56,000 bases of DNA from an uncultured Pelagibacteraceae bacterium (lineage in GTDB: Bacteria > Pseudomonadota > Alphaproteobacteria > Pelagibacterales > AG-422-B15). The stretch spans positions 1-56,000 of the forward strand of contig CACANZ010000002.1 in NCBI GenBank assembly GCA_902533965.1, written 5' to 3'. Under the pieces are notes generated by a model. The model saw only the letters and a list, made by a program, of their open reading frames with translations. It had not been told where the DNA came from and did not search any database. The stretch's first letter is position 1; each line of letters opens with the position of its first letter. Of the stretch, positions 1-8,908 are shown in pieces. The position numbers were made by a program, and so were the translations under genes.

Positions 1-858
1 TTTCTGAGGCATAATTGAAGAACTCGACATTAATTGGTCTCCGATTTTAAAGAAACCTACTAAATCGGAATTATAAAGAGTAATTTCCTCGGCTAACCTT
101 GATAAGTGAACAGCCATTAAGGATGAACTAGATAAAAAATCTACCACAAAATCTCGATCAGAAACTGTATCCAATGAATTTTTTGTAGGTTTTTTAAAGT
201 CAAGCATTTTTGTTGTTTTGTTTCTATTAATTGGAAAATTAGTTCCCGCTAAGGCTCCTGCACCAAGCGGATTTTCGTTCATTCTTCTAAAAGAGTCGCT
301 GAATCGATTTGTATCCCTGTTAAACATTTCAAAGTACGCCATAAAAAAATGTCCAACTGATATTGGCTGGGCAGTTTGTAGGTGAGTAAGGCCTGGAAAC
401 GTAATCAAAATATTTTTACTTGCAACCTGTAGTAACGCAGATTTCAGTTTTTTTAGTTTTTTTGAAATCAGTATATTATCTTTTTTCATCCACAATTTTA
501 AATCTGTTACAACTTGATCATTTCTAGATCTACCAGTATGTAACCTTTCAGCGGCATCACCAATAAGCTCTTCTAGTCTACTTTCAATATTCATGTGGAT
601 ATCTTCAAGATTATCATCAAATATAAATTTATTATTTTTAATTTCAGTCCTAATTTTTTTTAATCCGGAAATAATTTTTTTTGAGTCTTTATGAGAAATT
701 ATTTTTTGAGATGAGAGCATTGTAGCGTGTGCAATCGATGCTTCAATATCCTCTTCAAATAAAAATTTGTCATTTTCCAAAGACGAATTAATATTTATAA
801 AAGACTCACTCGATTTTTTATTAAATCTATCTCTTAACTTATTTTTTTTAATGGACAT
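1..858 (-). CDS. argH: Argininosuccinate lyase (partial, 3' end outside window)
   Basis: The product would cleave argininosuccinate to arginine and fumarate, the last step of arginine synthesis, in the cytosol. The visible 286 residues begin MSIKKNKLRDRF and show family landmarks: a HTGRSRNDQ block, a THLQTAQP block, a GAGALAGT block and, at the window edge, SSSIMPQK, the start of the family signature SSIMPQKKNP with the catalytic serine loop. About 460 residues are usual, so the C-terminal third is missing only because the window ends. The start ATG at 858 lies just inside the 5' flank of the divergent thioredoxin gene. Identity is firm from the motifs. Confidence 0.95.
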   Translation of the reverse strand, partial: MSIKKNKLRDRFNKKSSESFININSSLENDKFLFEEDIEASIAHATMLSSQKIISHKDSKKIISGLKKIRTEIKNNKFIFDDNLEDIHMNIESRLEELIGDAAERLHTGRSRNDQVVTDLKLWMKKDNILISKKLKKLKSALLQVASKNILITFPGLTHLQTAQPISVGHFFMAYFEMFNRDTNRFSDSFRRMNENPLGAGALAGTNFPINRNKTTKMLDFKKPTKNSLDTVSDRDFVVDFLSSSSLMAVHLSRLAEEITLYNSDLVGFFKIGDQLMSSSSIMPQK

Positions 859-886
859 TTTACTAAAACTATTTATTTCTCAAATA

Positions 887-1420
887 ATGATGATTTCTTT
901 ATGCAGTAGAATTATAATTTTGATGGTATATGCCACAATCCTTATCTTTTGCAACAGTTTATATACTTCAAATTCACACGCGAATGAGTTGATAATAGAA
1001 AAAAAACAAGGTTTTTTGAGTAAATTCGAAGATATCAATAGCAATGATGTCACTTTAAATGATTTTAATGGCAAGTTGCTTTTAATTAATCTCTGGGCAA
1101 CATGGTGTGAACCTTGCAAAGAAGAAATGCCATCACTCGATAGATTGCAACAAAAATATGATAAACAAGATTTTCAGATACTTGCAATAAGCGTTGATCG
1201 TGGGCCGAAGAAAAAGTCAGTAAATTTTTTTAATGAATACGAAATCCAAAATATAGATTTATTCTTTGACGATAAAAATAATATACCACGAGAAGTAAGA
1301 GCAGCAGGACTACCATTTTCATTTTTTATTGATCAAGAGGGAAATCAAATAGCAAAGTTTATTGGCCCAACTGAATGGGACAGTAACTACTTTCAAGATT
1401 ATATTTATAGTAATTTATAA
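887..1420 (+). CDS. TlpA/ResA-like periplasmic thioredoxin-fold protein
   Basis: This is a secreted or membrane-anchored thiol-disulfide oxidoreductase of the TlpA/ResA type, which usually reduces apocytochrome c or other periplasmic cysteines. A hydrophobic N-terminal segment ends near SHA-NE, which looks like a signal peptidase site. The thioredoxin core follows, with WATWCEPCK (CxxC) and a cis-proline region AAGLPFSFFID. The frame stays open upstream to 767, but that would overlap argH; I chose the ATG at 887 (or 890), which gives about 177 residues and a normal signal peptide. It is divergent from argH and convergent with etfA. The exact client protein is unknown. Confidence 0.85.
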   Translation: MMISLCSRIIILMVYATILIFCNSLYTSNSHANELIIEKKQGFLSKFEDINSNDVTLNDFNGKLLLINLWATWCEPCKEEMPSLDRLQQKYDKQDFQILAISVDRGPKKKSVNFFNEYEIQNIDLFFDDKNNIPREVRAAGLPFSFFIDQEGNQIAKFIGPTEWDSNYFQDYIYSNL

Positions 1421-1424
1421 ATAA

Positions 1425-2354
1425 TTATAAGGCTTGTTCTAATTCGGGAAGAACTTGAAACAAGTCTGCTACCAAACCATAGTCTGCTACATCAAATATA
1501 GGTGCTTCTTCATCTTTGTTTATGGCAACTATAATTTTTGAGTCTTTCATACCAGCCAAGTGCTGGATCGCTCCAGATATTCCGACCGCTATATACAGTT
1601 CGGGTGCTACAACTTTACCAGTTTGTCCGACTTGATAATCATTTGGAACAAAGCCTGCATCAACGGCAGCTCGAGATGCTCCAACAGCAGCTCCAAGTTT
1701 TTCAGCTACTTTATCCAAAAGTTCAAAGTTTTCTCCATTTTGCATTCCACGTCCGCCTGAAATAATTGTCTTTGCAGAAGTAAGTTCTGGCCTATCAGAT
1801 TTTGTTAGCTCTTCGCCCACAAATTCTGAAATTGATGGAATATTCTCAGCATTTATCTTTGCAACCTCGCATTCAGCAGAGTCAGTTGTTGCAGCTTTGA
1901 AAGCAGTAGGTCTAACCGTGAGAACTTTCTTTGCGTCTGATGTTTGTACAGTTGCAATAGCGTTACCAGCATAAATTGTTCTAATAAATGTATCTGCGCT
2001 TTCAACAGCAACGATCTCCGATATCTGAGAGACATCAAGTTTTGCAGCAAGTCTAGGCATCACATTTTTACCAGTTGTTGTTGCTGCAGCCAAAAAGTAG
2101 TCATAATCGCCGGCAATATTAAAAATAACTTGAGTAAGTTTTTCAGCCAAAACATTATCAAATGCTGCATCATCCAAGTGGAGTAATTTACTCAATCCAT
2201 TAATTTTTGAAGCCTCCGCAACAGCTTCATCAATATTTGAGCCCACAATAAGTCCGTGAACATCGCCTTCAATTTGAGACGCTGCTGTTATAGCTTTTAA
2301 ACTTTGATCGCTGACCTTTCCGTTTGTATGCTCGATATAAAAAAGTGATGTCAT
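1425..2354 (-). CDS. etfA: Electron transfer flavoprotein alpha subunit
   Basis: The 309-residue protein is the FAD-carrying large subunit of the ETF heterodimer, which takes electrons from acyl-CoA dehydrogenases and passes them to ETF-ubiquinone oxidoreductase. The C-terminal FAD domain is intact: [47 protein letters not shown] and a terminal [18 protein letters not shown]. It follows etfB with a 4-base ATGA overlap, so the two are translationally coupled. It is the last gene of the operon that starts with ccr and mcd, so methylsuccinyl-CoA dehydrogenase is an obvious electron donor, although ETF normally serves several dehydrogenases. Confidence 0.97.
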   Translation of the reverse strand: MTSLFYIEHTNGKVSDQSLKAITAASQIEGDVHGLIVGSNIDEAVAEASKINGLSKLLHLDDAAFDNVLAEKLTQVIFNIAGDYDYFLAAATTTGKNVMPRLAAKLDVSQISEIVAVESADTFIRTIYAGNAIATVQTSDAKKVLTVRPTAFKAATTDSAECEVAKINAENIPSISEFVGEELTKSDRPELTSAKTIISGGRGMQNGENFELLDKVAEKLGAAVGASRAAVDAGFVPNDYQVGQTGKVVAPELYIAVGISGAIQHLAGMKDSKIIVAINKDEEAPIFDVADYGLVADLFQVLPELEQAL

Positions 2355-3100
2355 ATAACTCCTGCCTCATTTTTTAATTTTTCTACAAGATCTCCAACAT
2401 TCTCGACTTTGATTCCAGCCTGACGCTTTGGAGGCTCAATAACTTTTAAAATACTTACTCTAGGTGTAACATCAACTCCATAGTCGTCAGGAGATTTTTG
2501 ATCAATTGGCTTCTTTTTTGCTTTCATTATATTGGGCAGAGAAGCATACCTAGGTTCATTCAATCTTAAATCGGTGGTAATAATAGCGGGCATATTCAGA
2601 TTTACAGTTTGTAAACCTCCATCTATTTCTCTAGTGACTTTAACCTTGTCGCCGTTGATTTCAACTTTTGAAGCAAAAGTTCCTTGAGGCATATCTGTTA
2701 GTGCAGCAAGCATCTGACCAGTTTGATTGTTATCTCCATCAATCGCTTGCTTTCCGGATATCACTAGTCCAGGTGACTCGCTTTCACAAATTTTTGCTAG
2801 AATTTTTGCAATTGAAATAGGCTCAACTTTTTCTTCTGTGAGCACATGTATTCCTCGGTCAGCTCCCATTGCAAGAGCCGTTCGAATAGTTTCTTGACAA
2901 GATTGATTGCCGATTGAAACAGCGATGATCTCTTCAGCTTTACCAGCTTCTTTTAATCTAATTGCCTCTTCAACTGCAATTTCACAAAAGGGGTTCATAG
3001 ACATTTTTACATTTTCAGTTTCAACACCAGTTTGATCAGATTTAACTCTGATGTTAACGTACGGATCAATAACTCTTTTAACAGGGACTAAAATTTTCAT
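2351..3100 (-). CDS. etfB: Electron transfer flavoprotein beta subunit
   Basis: The 249-residue small subunit of ETF carries the AMP-binding domain. It begins [20 protein letters not shown], typical of EtfB, with [16 protein letters not shown] and the [15 protein letters not shown] block that forms the AMP/flavin interface. The length is normal for the family. It overlaps etfA by 4 bases and is 43 bases downstream of the adenosyltransferase gene. The pair lies downstream of an acyl-CoA dehydrogenase that would need it. The call is secure. Confidence 0.97.
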   Translation of the reverse strand: MKILVPVKRVIDPYVNIRVKSDQTGVETENVKMSMNPFCEIAVEEAIRLKEAGKAEEIIAVSIGNQSCQETIRTALAMGADRGIHVLTEEKVEPISIAKILAKICESESPGLVISGKQAIDGDNNQTGQMLAALTDMPQGTFASKVEINGDKVKVTREIDGGLQTVNLNMPAIITTDLRLNEPRYASLPNIMKAKKKPIDQKSPDDYGVDVTPRVSILKVIEPPKRQAGIKVENVGDLVEKLKNEAGVI

Positions 3101-3143
3101 GATTTATGTGTTATAATATCTTTTTTAGTTGAGTAAACATAAA

Positions 3144-3707
3144 TTATACATTCTTACCAGGTTTCCACAAAATATCTTTTTTACCATTGTTGTTTTCAAC
3201 TCTTGATAAAACAAAAAATAAATCAGATAACCGATTGATATATTTAATTGCTTCTTCGTTGACCTCTTCTTTTTTTGCAAGTGCGACTATCTGAGTTTCA
3301 GCTCGGCGCGTTACAGTTCTTGCGTTGTGTAAAAATGCCGCAGACTGAGATCCTCCTGGTAGCACAAAAGAATTAAGGGGTGCTAACTTTGCGTTATATT
3401 TGTCAATTGTTTTTTCAATTCTTGTAACCTGCTTGCTTGTAACGCGTAGCGGTTTATATTTTGGTTTTTTTTCAACTGGAGTTGCGAGATCAGCACCTAA
3501 ATCAAATAAGTCATTTTGTATTTCTGAAATTATTTTTTTTAGAGATGATTTGGCACTCGTGTTTAAAATTCCAAGTATAGAATTCAGTTCATCGACAGTC
3601 CCGTATGCTTTTATTCTTATATTATCCTTAAATACACGTTTGCCAGATACTAGCCCTGTCTTGCCTTTATCACCGGCCCTTGTATAAATTTTATTGAGTT
3701 TTACCAT
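3144..3707 (-). CDS. Cob(I)alamin adenosyltransferase, PduO type
   Basis: The enzyme transfers the adenosyl group of ATP to cob(I)alamin, making adenosylcobalamin. The 187 residues start MVKLNKIYTRAGDKGKTGLV, the N-terminal ATP-binding motif of the PduO/MMAB family, and keep the late RTVTRRAETQIV and YINRLSDLFFVLSR blocks. Its ATG overlaps the stop of the HIG1 gene upstream (TAATG). The placement between mcd and etfBA fits supply of cofactor to the two B12-dependent mutases in this window (ecm at 6953, mcm at 22764). A CobA-type enzyme is excluded by the sequence. Confidence 0.93.
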   Translation of the reverse strand: MVKLNKIYTRAGDKGKTGLVSGKRVFKDNIRIKAYGTVDELNSILGILNTSAKSSLKKIISEIQNDLFDLGADLATPVEKKPKYKPLRVTSKQVTRIEKTIDKYNAKLAPLNSFVLPGGSQSAAFLHNARTVTRRAETQIVALAKKEEVNEEAIKYINRLSDLFFVLSRVENNNGKKDILWKPGKNV

Positions 3708-3910
3708 TAAGAACTAGTTGAAAAGTAAAGAGCACTCATAATTATTACAATCGCAATAAACTGCAGAGTAATTCTAAGTCTCATAAGTTTATTTGAGTAC
3801 TTTTTATTAAAATCTCCACCTTTAAACATAGCGTAAATACCTGTTCCTAAAACCGCTAAAACAGCAAGAAGTGATATAGGAATTAATAAGTAGTATAAAA
3901 AACCTGGCAT
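3707..3910 (-). CDS. HIG1-domain (twin-transmembrane) small protein
   Basis: This is a 67-residue inner-membrane protein with two hydrophobic segments, about residues 6-28 and 47-63. Between them is GGDFNKKYSNKLMRLRITLQ, which matches the HIG1 (hypoxia-induced gene 1) pattern. Bacterial members are short, and mitochondrial relatives associate with respiratory complexes; the bacterial role is not established. It lies between mcd and the adenosyltransferase, 6 bases from mcd and overlapping the next gene by one base, so it is surely in the operon. Why a respiratory-type membrane protein sits among ethylmalonyl-CoA pathway genes is not evident from the sequence; a link to ETF/quinone electron flow is only inference. 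Confidence 0.85.
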   Translation of the reverse strand: MPGFLYYLLIPISLLAVLAVLGTGIYAMFKGGDFNKKYSNKLMRLRITLQFIAIVIIMSALYFSTSS

Positions 3911-3916
3911 ATAAAA

Positions 3917-5572
3917 TTAAGCAGGGTTCGTAGAAACAAGTCGACGTGTTACAATGTCGGCCTGTATTTCTGCAGTTCCTTCAAATATATTTAAAATTCT
4001 GGAGTCACATAAAATTCTACTTATTGGATACTCAAGCGCAAACCCATTACCTCCGTGAATTTGGACTCCGTTATCTGCGCATGCCCAAGCAACTCTAGCA
4101 GCCAACATTTTTGCCATTCCTGCTTCCAAATCACATCTGTGTCCTTTATCTTTTTCTCTTGCAGCATAATAAGTTAATTGTCTTGCAGCCATAATCTCAG
4201 TAGCCATAGAAACAATTTTCGATGCATTTCTAGGTTTGTCATAGAGCGAACCGCCATTTGTATCTAGCCTATCTATTGCGTATTGCATTGCAGTTTCAAA
4301 AGCTGATTGTGCTACACCCAGTGCTCTAGCTGCAGTTTGTATACGAGCTGCTTCAAAAGTTTCCATCATTTGTTTGAAGCCATTTCCTTCTTTTTCACCA
4401 AGTAAATTTTCTTTTTTAACTTTAAAGCCGTCAAAAGCCATTTCGTACTCTTTCATGCCTCTGTAGCCTAGAACTTCTATTTCGCCACCACTAATTCCCT
4501 CATCAGGGAACATATTATCGTCATCACCCCTCTGTTTTTCAGCAAGGAACATTGATAAACCTTTGTAGCCTTTTTCATCAGGGTTTGTGCGTGCTAATAA
4601 CATCATCACGTCACTTCGAGCTCCATGTGTAACCCATGTCTTGTTTCCTGTGATTGTATAGTGCTCTCCATTTGCAACTGCCCTTGTTTTGAATGAGCCC
4701 ATATCAGATCCTGAATGAGGTTCGGTTAACACAGCGCATGGAAGCATTTCACCAGATGCAATTTTCGGTAAATATTTATTTTTCTGTTCTTCGGTGCCAC
4801 CTGTAATCAATAATTCGGCAGCTATATCGCCGCGTGTACCGAGTGAGCCAATGCCAATATAACCCCTTGCAAGTTCCTCAGTTACCACACAGTCAACAAA
4901 TCTTGTCATTCCAAGTCCACCGTATTCTTCAGGTATCGTCAGACCAAATACACCAAGTTCAGACATTTTTTCAATTACAGACATCGGAATAAGGTTATCT
5001 TTAAGATGCCATTCATGAGCGTTTGGCGTCACATCATCTTCAACAAATTTTCTAAATTGTTCTTGAATTATTGATGTGGTTTCATCTAAGCCGCTATTAC
5101 CGAAGTTTTTACTCGAAAATCCATCTTTCAATAATTGAGCAAGTTTCATGCGATCTGCAGTGCTGTTGCCATTCAAAATCAGATCATTAAATTCTTCAGT
5201 CCCTGTTTCTTGAAAGAGACCATTTTTTAATCCTAAATCTTGAGGACGAACATACTCAAGTTGTGACATTGGTATCCCAGATTTAATTTGCGCACAGTAT
5301 TCAGAAAAAGTAATCTGCAACATTAATTGCTCTGTTTCATTAAACGTCCCGGTCGAGTCTAGGTTTGAGGCCCAATTAACCATTTCTTTCAAAGTAGCTC
5401 TATATGCAGCAACCCAAGATAAACCATGTGCAGCATGTTGTTCCCTATCTAGATTATCACGAGATAATTTTCCATTAACAATTAACTCACCTCTTACATG
5501 TTGCAGGGCAGCATCGTAATACTTATCGACAGTAATAAGGGATTTTTGACATTTAGAAATTAGTTCATGCAT
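3917..5572 (-). CDS. mcd: (2S)-Methylsuccinyl-CoA dehydrogenase
   Basis: This is a flavin-dependent acyl-CoA dehydrogenase that oxidises methylsuccinyl-CoA to mesaconyl-CoA in the ethylmalonyl-CoA pathway. At 551 residues it has an extra N-terminal domain of about 150 residues before the standard core, as in Mcd of Rhodobacter-type bacteria; ordinary acyl-CoA dehydrogenases are about 380-400. The core shows AVLTEPHSGSDMGSFKTRA (FAD-binding signature), GNKTWVTHGARSD and, near the end, NIFEGTAEIQ, where the glutamate is the expected catalytic base. It lies 10 bases after ccr, which supports this specific substrate. Assignment rests on length, architecture and context. Confidence 0.93.
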   Translation of the reverse strand: MHELISKCQKSLITVDKYYDAALQHVRGELIVNGKLSRDNLDREQHAAHGLSWVAAYRATLKEMVNWASNLDSTGTFNETEQLMLQITFSEYCAQIKSGIPMSQLEYVRPQDLGLKNGLFQETGTEEFNDLILNGNSTADRMKLAQLLKDGFSSKNFGNSGLDETTSIIQEQFRKFVEDDVTPNAHEWHLKDNLIPMSVIEKMSELGVFGLTIPEEYGGLGMTRFVDCVVTEELARGYIGIGSLGTRGDIAAELLITGGTEEQKNKYLPKIASGEMLPCAVLTEPHSGSDMGSFKTRAVANGEHYTITGNKTWVTHGARSDVMMLLARTNPDEKGYKGLSMFLAEKQRGDDDNMFPDEGISGGEIEVLGYRGMKEYEMAFDGFKVKKENLLGEKEGNGFKQMMETFEAARIQTAARALGVAQSAFETAMQYAIDRLDTNGGSLYDKPRNASKIVSMATEIMAARQLTYYAAREKDKGHRCDLEAGMAKMLAARVAWACADNGVQIHGGNGFALEYPISRILCDSRILNIFEGTAEIQADIVTRRLVSTNPA

Positions 5573-5582
5573 GTTTAACTTT

Positions 5583-6818
5583 CTAGTTTAGAGATTTTTG
5601 TCCTTCTTTTGCAGCGCCAACAAGGACAGCCATATTTCCACCTTTATGTTCATTGTTAAGCATCTTTTCATGAGCATCAGGAATATTGTTCCATGCAAAA
5701 AGCTCTGACATACAAGGATCTAATGTGCCGTCAATAACAAGTTCATTTGCTGCATTCGCTTGCTTTGAATTTCCAAAGTGTGAACCTTGAAGTCTTTTAC
5801 TTTGCATCCAAAGGTATCTAGCATCTAATGTGAGATTATATCCTGTAGTACCAGCACAAATAACAACCATTCCTCCTGGTTTTACTACAAAACATGAAAC
5901 AGGAACGGTAGTTTCGCCCGGATGCTCAAATACCATGTCAACATTATTACCCTTACCTGTAAATTCCCATAAGGCCTTTCCAAATTTTCTAACTTCTTTC
6001 ATATAGTTTGCATATGTTTCAGCGTCATCAATGTCAGGATGTTCACCCCAACAATCAAAATCTTTTCTGTTTAGAACGCCTACAGCTCCTAGATCTTTTA
6101 CATAATCAATTTTAGAGTTATCAGAAACAATACCGATTGGTTTAGCGCCAACAATTTTTGCAAGTTGCACTGCCATGCTTCCAAGGCCTCCTGATGCGCC
6201 CCATATTAAAACAAACTCACCCGGCTTTAATTCATTGGGAGCGTGGCCAAATAGCATTCTATATGCAGTTGCGAGGGTTAACATATAACAACCACTTTCT
6301 TCCCAAGATAAATTTGGTGGCTTACGTAAAACTTGGTGCGCTTGAACAGCTGTGAATTGAGCAAAGGTTCCATCAGCTGTTTCGTAACCAAAGACCTTAT
6401 TTGTTTTTGATATCATTGGTTCACCACCATTAACCTCAGCATCCTCATGATCCCACTGCATACCATGAATGATTACCTCATCGCCCACTTTCCATTTTTT
6501 TACGCCAGAACCAACTTTCCAAACAATTCCAGAACAATCAGAACCTGCGATGTGATAGTCTTTTTTAGTCATATCAAGCGTAGATACAGGTTTTCCAAGA
6601 CCAGCCCAAACACCGTTGTAGTTTACACCTGCGGCCATTACAAATATCAAAACGTCATTGGATCCAACTTCAGGAACATCAAATTCTTCTTCTTTAAATG
6701 ATTGCATTGGGTTTCCATGACGATCTCTTCTGATTACCCATGCGTGCATTTTCTTAGGGACAAAACCAAGAGGTGGAACTTCACCTATTGCATAAATGTC
6801 TTTTTCTTCAGTGGTCAT
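5583..6818 (-). CDS. ccr: Crotonyl-CoA carboxylase/reductase
   Basis: This NADPH-dependent enzyme of the medium-chain dehydrogenase/reductase family reductively carboxylates crotonyl-CoA to (2S)-ethylmalonyl-CoA, the key CO2-fixing step of the ethylmalonyl-CoA pathway. The 411 residues include AAGVNYNGVWAGLGKP, AGSDCSGIVWKVGSGV, the Rossmann loop IWGASGGLGSMAVQ (about residue 210) and the C-terminal GSHFGNSKQANAANELV, all characteristic of Ccr rather than simple quinone reductases. A clear AGGAG ribosome site lies 7 bases before the ATG. It is the first gene of the minus-strand operon and is divergent from ecm, with 134 bases between them that must hold both promoters. Confidence 0.96.
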   Translation of the reverse strand: MTTEEKDIYAIGEVPPLGFVPKKMHAWVIRRDRHGNPMQSFKEEEFDVPEVGSNDVLIFVMAAGVNYNGVWAGLGKPVSTLDMTKKDYHIAGSDCSGIVWKVGSGVKKWKVGDEVIIHGMQWDHEDAEVNGGEPMISKTNKVFGYETADGTFAQFTAVQAHQVLRKPPNLSWEESGCYMLTLATAYRMLFGHAPNELKPGEFVLIWGASGGLGSMAVQLAKIVGAKPIGIVSDNSKIDYVKDLGAVGVLNRKDFDCWGEHPDIDDAETYANYMKEVRKFGKALWEFTGKGNNVDMVFEHPGETTVPVSCFVVKPGGMVVICAGTTGYNLTLDARYLWMQSKRLQGSHFGNSKQANAANELVIDGTLDPCMSELFAWNNIPDAHEKMLNNEHKGGNMAVLVGAAKEGQKSLN

Positions 6819-6952
6819 AAATCTGCTCCTGTAGTGTAATTTATATAAAACTAATGTTTCTTTTTTCTAGGTTTATAGCCATTTTAGCTAGATTAGTATA
6901 TACATTTTAAACAAAAGGATTTAATAAAACCAAAAAAAAACGTTGAAAAACA
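6819..6952. promoter_or_regulatory. Divergent ccr / ecm promoter region
   Basis: This 134-base AT-rich intergenic stretch separates the divergent starts of ccr and ecm. On the minus side, CTCCT at 6826-6830 is the ccr ribosome site (AGGAG). TA-rich stretches such as TATATACATTT near 6897 and TTTATATAA near 6839 could be -10 elements, but no clear -35 partner was found. Coordinated control of the two genes from here is likely by position; no operator is identified. Confidence 0.5.
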
Positions 6953-8908
6953 ATGGATAAACCTTGGCTCATAAGAACTTACGCAGGACATTCGTCTGCC
7001 AAAAAGTCAAATGAACTCTACCTTAAGAACCTATCAAAAGGTCAAACAGGTATCTCAGTAGCGTTCGATTTACCTACTCAAACTGGGTATGACAGTGATC
7101 ACATTCTTGCTAAAGGGGAGGTTGGCAAAGTTGGTGTTCCAATCTGTCATATTGGCGATATGAGATCGCTCTTTAATCAAATTCCATTAGATAAAATGAA
7201 TACATCAATGACCATTAATGCCACAGCTGCATGGTTGCTGAGTTTATATGTAGCCGTTGCAGATGAACAGGGCATAGACAGAAATAAATTACGGGGAACA
7301 ACTCAAAACGATGTTTTAAAAGAATATCTCTCAAGAGGAACATATATTCTTCCACCTGACCCAAGTTTAAAAATAATATCTGACGTGATTACTTTTACTT
7401 TTAAAGAAATGCCAAATTGGAATCCAATCAATGTATGTCCTTACCATTTAGTTGAAGTAGGCGCAACTCCTGAGCAGGAATTAGCTTTTGGTCTTTCAAT
7501 TGCAGTTGCGTATTTAGATAAAGTTAAAACCTCAAATGTATTATCAGAGGAAGAATTTGAAAATGTAGTAGGTCGCATAAGCTTCTTCGTTAATTCTGGA
7601 ATCAAATTTATTACTGAGATGTGTAAAATGAGAGCATTTGTATCTTTGTGGAATGAAATTACAAAAGAGAGATATGGTGTTAAGGATCCTAAAAACAGAA
7701 GATTTAGATATGGCATGCAAGTAAACAGTCTTGGATTAACTGAGCAACAACCTGAGAACAACGTATATAGAATATTAATTGAAATGCTAGGCGTTGTTCT
7801 CTCAAAAGATGCAAGAGCAAGAGCAGTTCAGTTACCAGCTTGGAATGAAGCAATGGGATTGCCAAGACCATGGGATCAACAATGGTCCTTAAGATTACAA
7901 CAAATTGTTGCGTATGAAACAGATCTTCTACATTTTGACGATATATTCAATGGTTCTGAAGTAATTGATGAAAAGGTTAAAAATCTTAAAGAGACTGCGA
8001 TGAAAGAATTTAATCACATTCAATCAATTGGTGGTGCAGTAGCTGCAGTTGAAAGTGGTTACTTAAAACAGGAATTGGTCAATTCTCAAAAAGAAAGGCT
8101 AAAAAGAATTAATGATAAAGAGCAAATCGTTGTTGGAGTTAATGAGTTTGTTGAGACTGAAGAGTCACCTCTTGTATCAAATGATGGAGGCATAGAAACA
8201 ATTGATCCAAAAATTGAAAATGAACAAGTAAAAGCAGTTATTGATTGGAGACAAAACAGAGATCAAAAACAGGTTGATAGCGCTTTAAATCAATTAAGCG
8301 AAGCAGCAAAATCTGGAGAAAACATAATGGAAGCTTCTATTACAGCTGCAAAAGCAGGTGTAACAACAGGTGAATGGTCTCAAATACTTCGGGATGTTTT
8401 TGGTGAGTTCAAAGCACCGACTGGTATAACTAATATTCAACCATCCAATAATGACGATTACAGCCCAATACGTAAAAGAGTTGAGTCATTGTCAGATAAG
8501 ATGGGAAGAAGAATTAAATTTCTTGTAGGTAAACCTGGCCTTGACGGACATTCTAGTGGAGCTGAACAAATTGCTGTAAGTGCGAGTGATTGTGGAATGG
8601 ATGTTTTGTACGAAGGAATTAGATTAACACCAGAACAAATAGTAAAATCATCTGTTGAAGAAGATGTACACATCATCGGACTTTCTATTCTATCTGGTTC
8701 TCATGTGCAGCTTGTCGAGGAAATTATGAATGAAATGAAAAAAAATAAAGTAGACGATATCCCAGTAATTGTAGGAGGTATAATTCCAACAGAAGATGAA
8801 AAGATCTTAATTAAAAATGGAGTTCAAGCAGTTTATACTCCAAAGGATTATCAGCTGAAAGATATAATGAGTGACATTGTGAGCATTGTTGAGAGAAAAG
8901 TATCTTAA
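6953..8908 (+). CDS. ecm: Ethylmalonyl-CoA mutase (B12-dependent)
   Basis: The enzyme converts (2R)-ethylmalonyl-CoA to (2S)-methylsuccinyl-CoA using adenosylcobalamin. Its 651 residues start MDKPWLIRTYAGHSSAKKSN and go directly into the mutase barrel without the approximately 60-residue N-terminal arm present in the methylmalonyl-CoA mutase at 22764; this is how Ecm is usually built. The C-terminal B12 domain has GKPGLDGHSSGAEQ (DxHxxG, about residues 527-536) and a downstream SILSGSH and VGGIIP. An in-frame stop at 6944 excludes an earlier start. It is divergent from ccr and its stop overlaps the next start (TAATG). Assignment to ethylmalonyl rather than methylmalonyl substrate is supported by neighbour ccr/mcd. 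Confidence 0.95.
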   Translation: MDKPWLIRTYAGHSSAKKSNELYLKNLSKGQTGISVAFDLPTQTGYDSDHILAKGEVGKVGVPICHIGDMRSLFNQIPLDKMNTSMTINATAAWLLSLYVAVADEQGIDRNKLRGTTQNDVLKEYLSRGTYILPPDPSLKIISDVITFTFKEMPNWNPINVCPYHLVEVGATPEQELAFGLSIAVAYLDKVKTSNVLSEEEFENVVGRISFFVNSGIKFITEMCKMRAFVSLWNEITKERYGVKDPKNRRFRYGMQVNSLGLTEQQPENNVYRILIEMLGVVLSKDARARAVQLPAWNEAMGLPRPWDQQWSLRLQQIVAYETDLLHFDDIFNGSEVIDEKVKNLKETAMKEFNHIQSIGGAVAAVESGYLKQELVNSQKERLKRINDKEQIVVGVNEFVETEESPLVSNDGGIETIDPKIENEQVKAVIDWRQNRDQKQVDSALNQLSEAAKSGENIMEASITAAKAGVTTGEWSQILRDVFGEFKAPTGITNIQPSNNDDYSPIRKRVESLSDKMGRRIKFLVGKPGLDGHSSGAEQIAVSASDCGMDVLYEGIRLTPEQIVKSSVEEDVHIIGLSILSGSHVQLVEEIMNEMKKNKVDDIPVIVGGIIPTEDEKILIKNGVQAVYTPKDYQLKDIMSDIVSIVERKVS

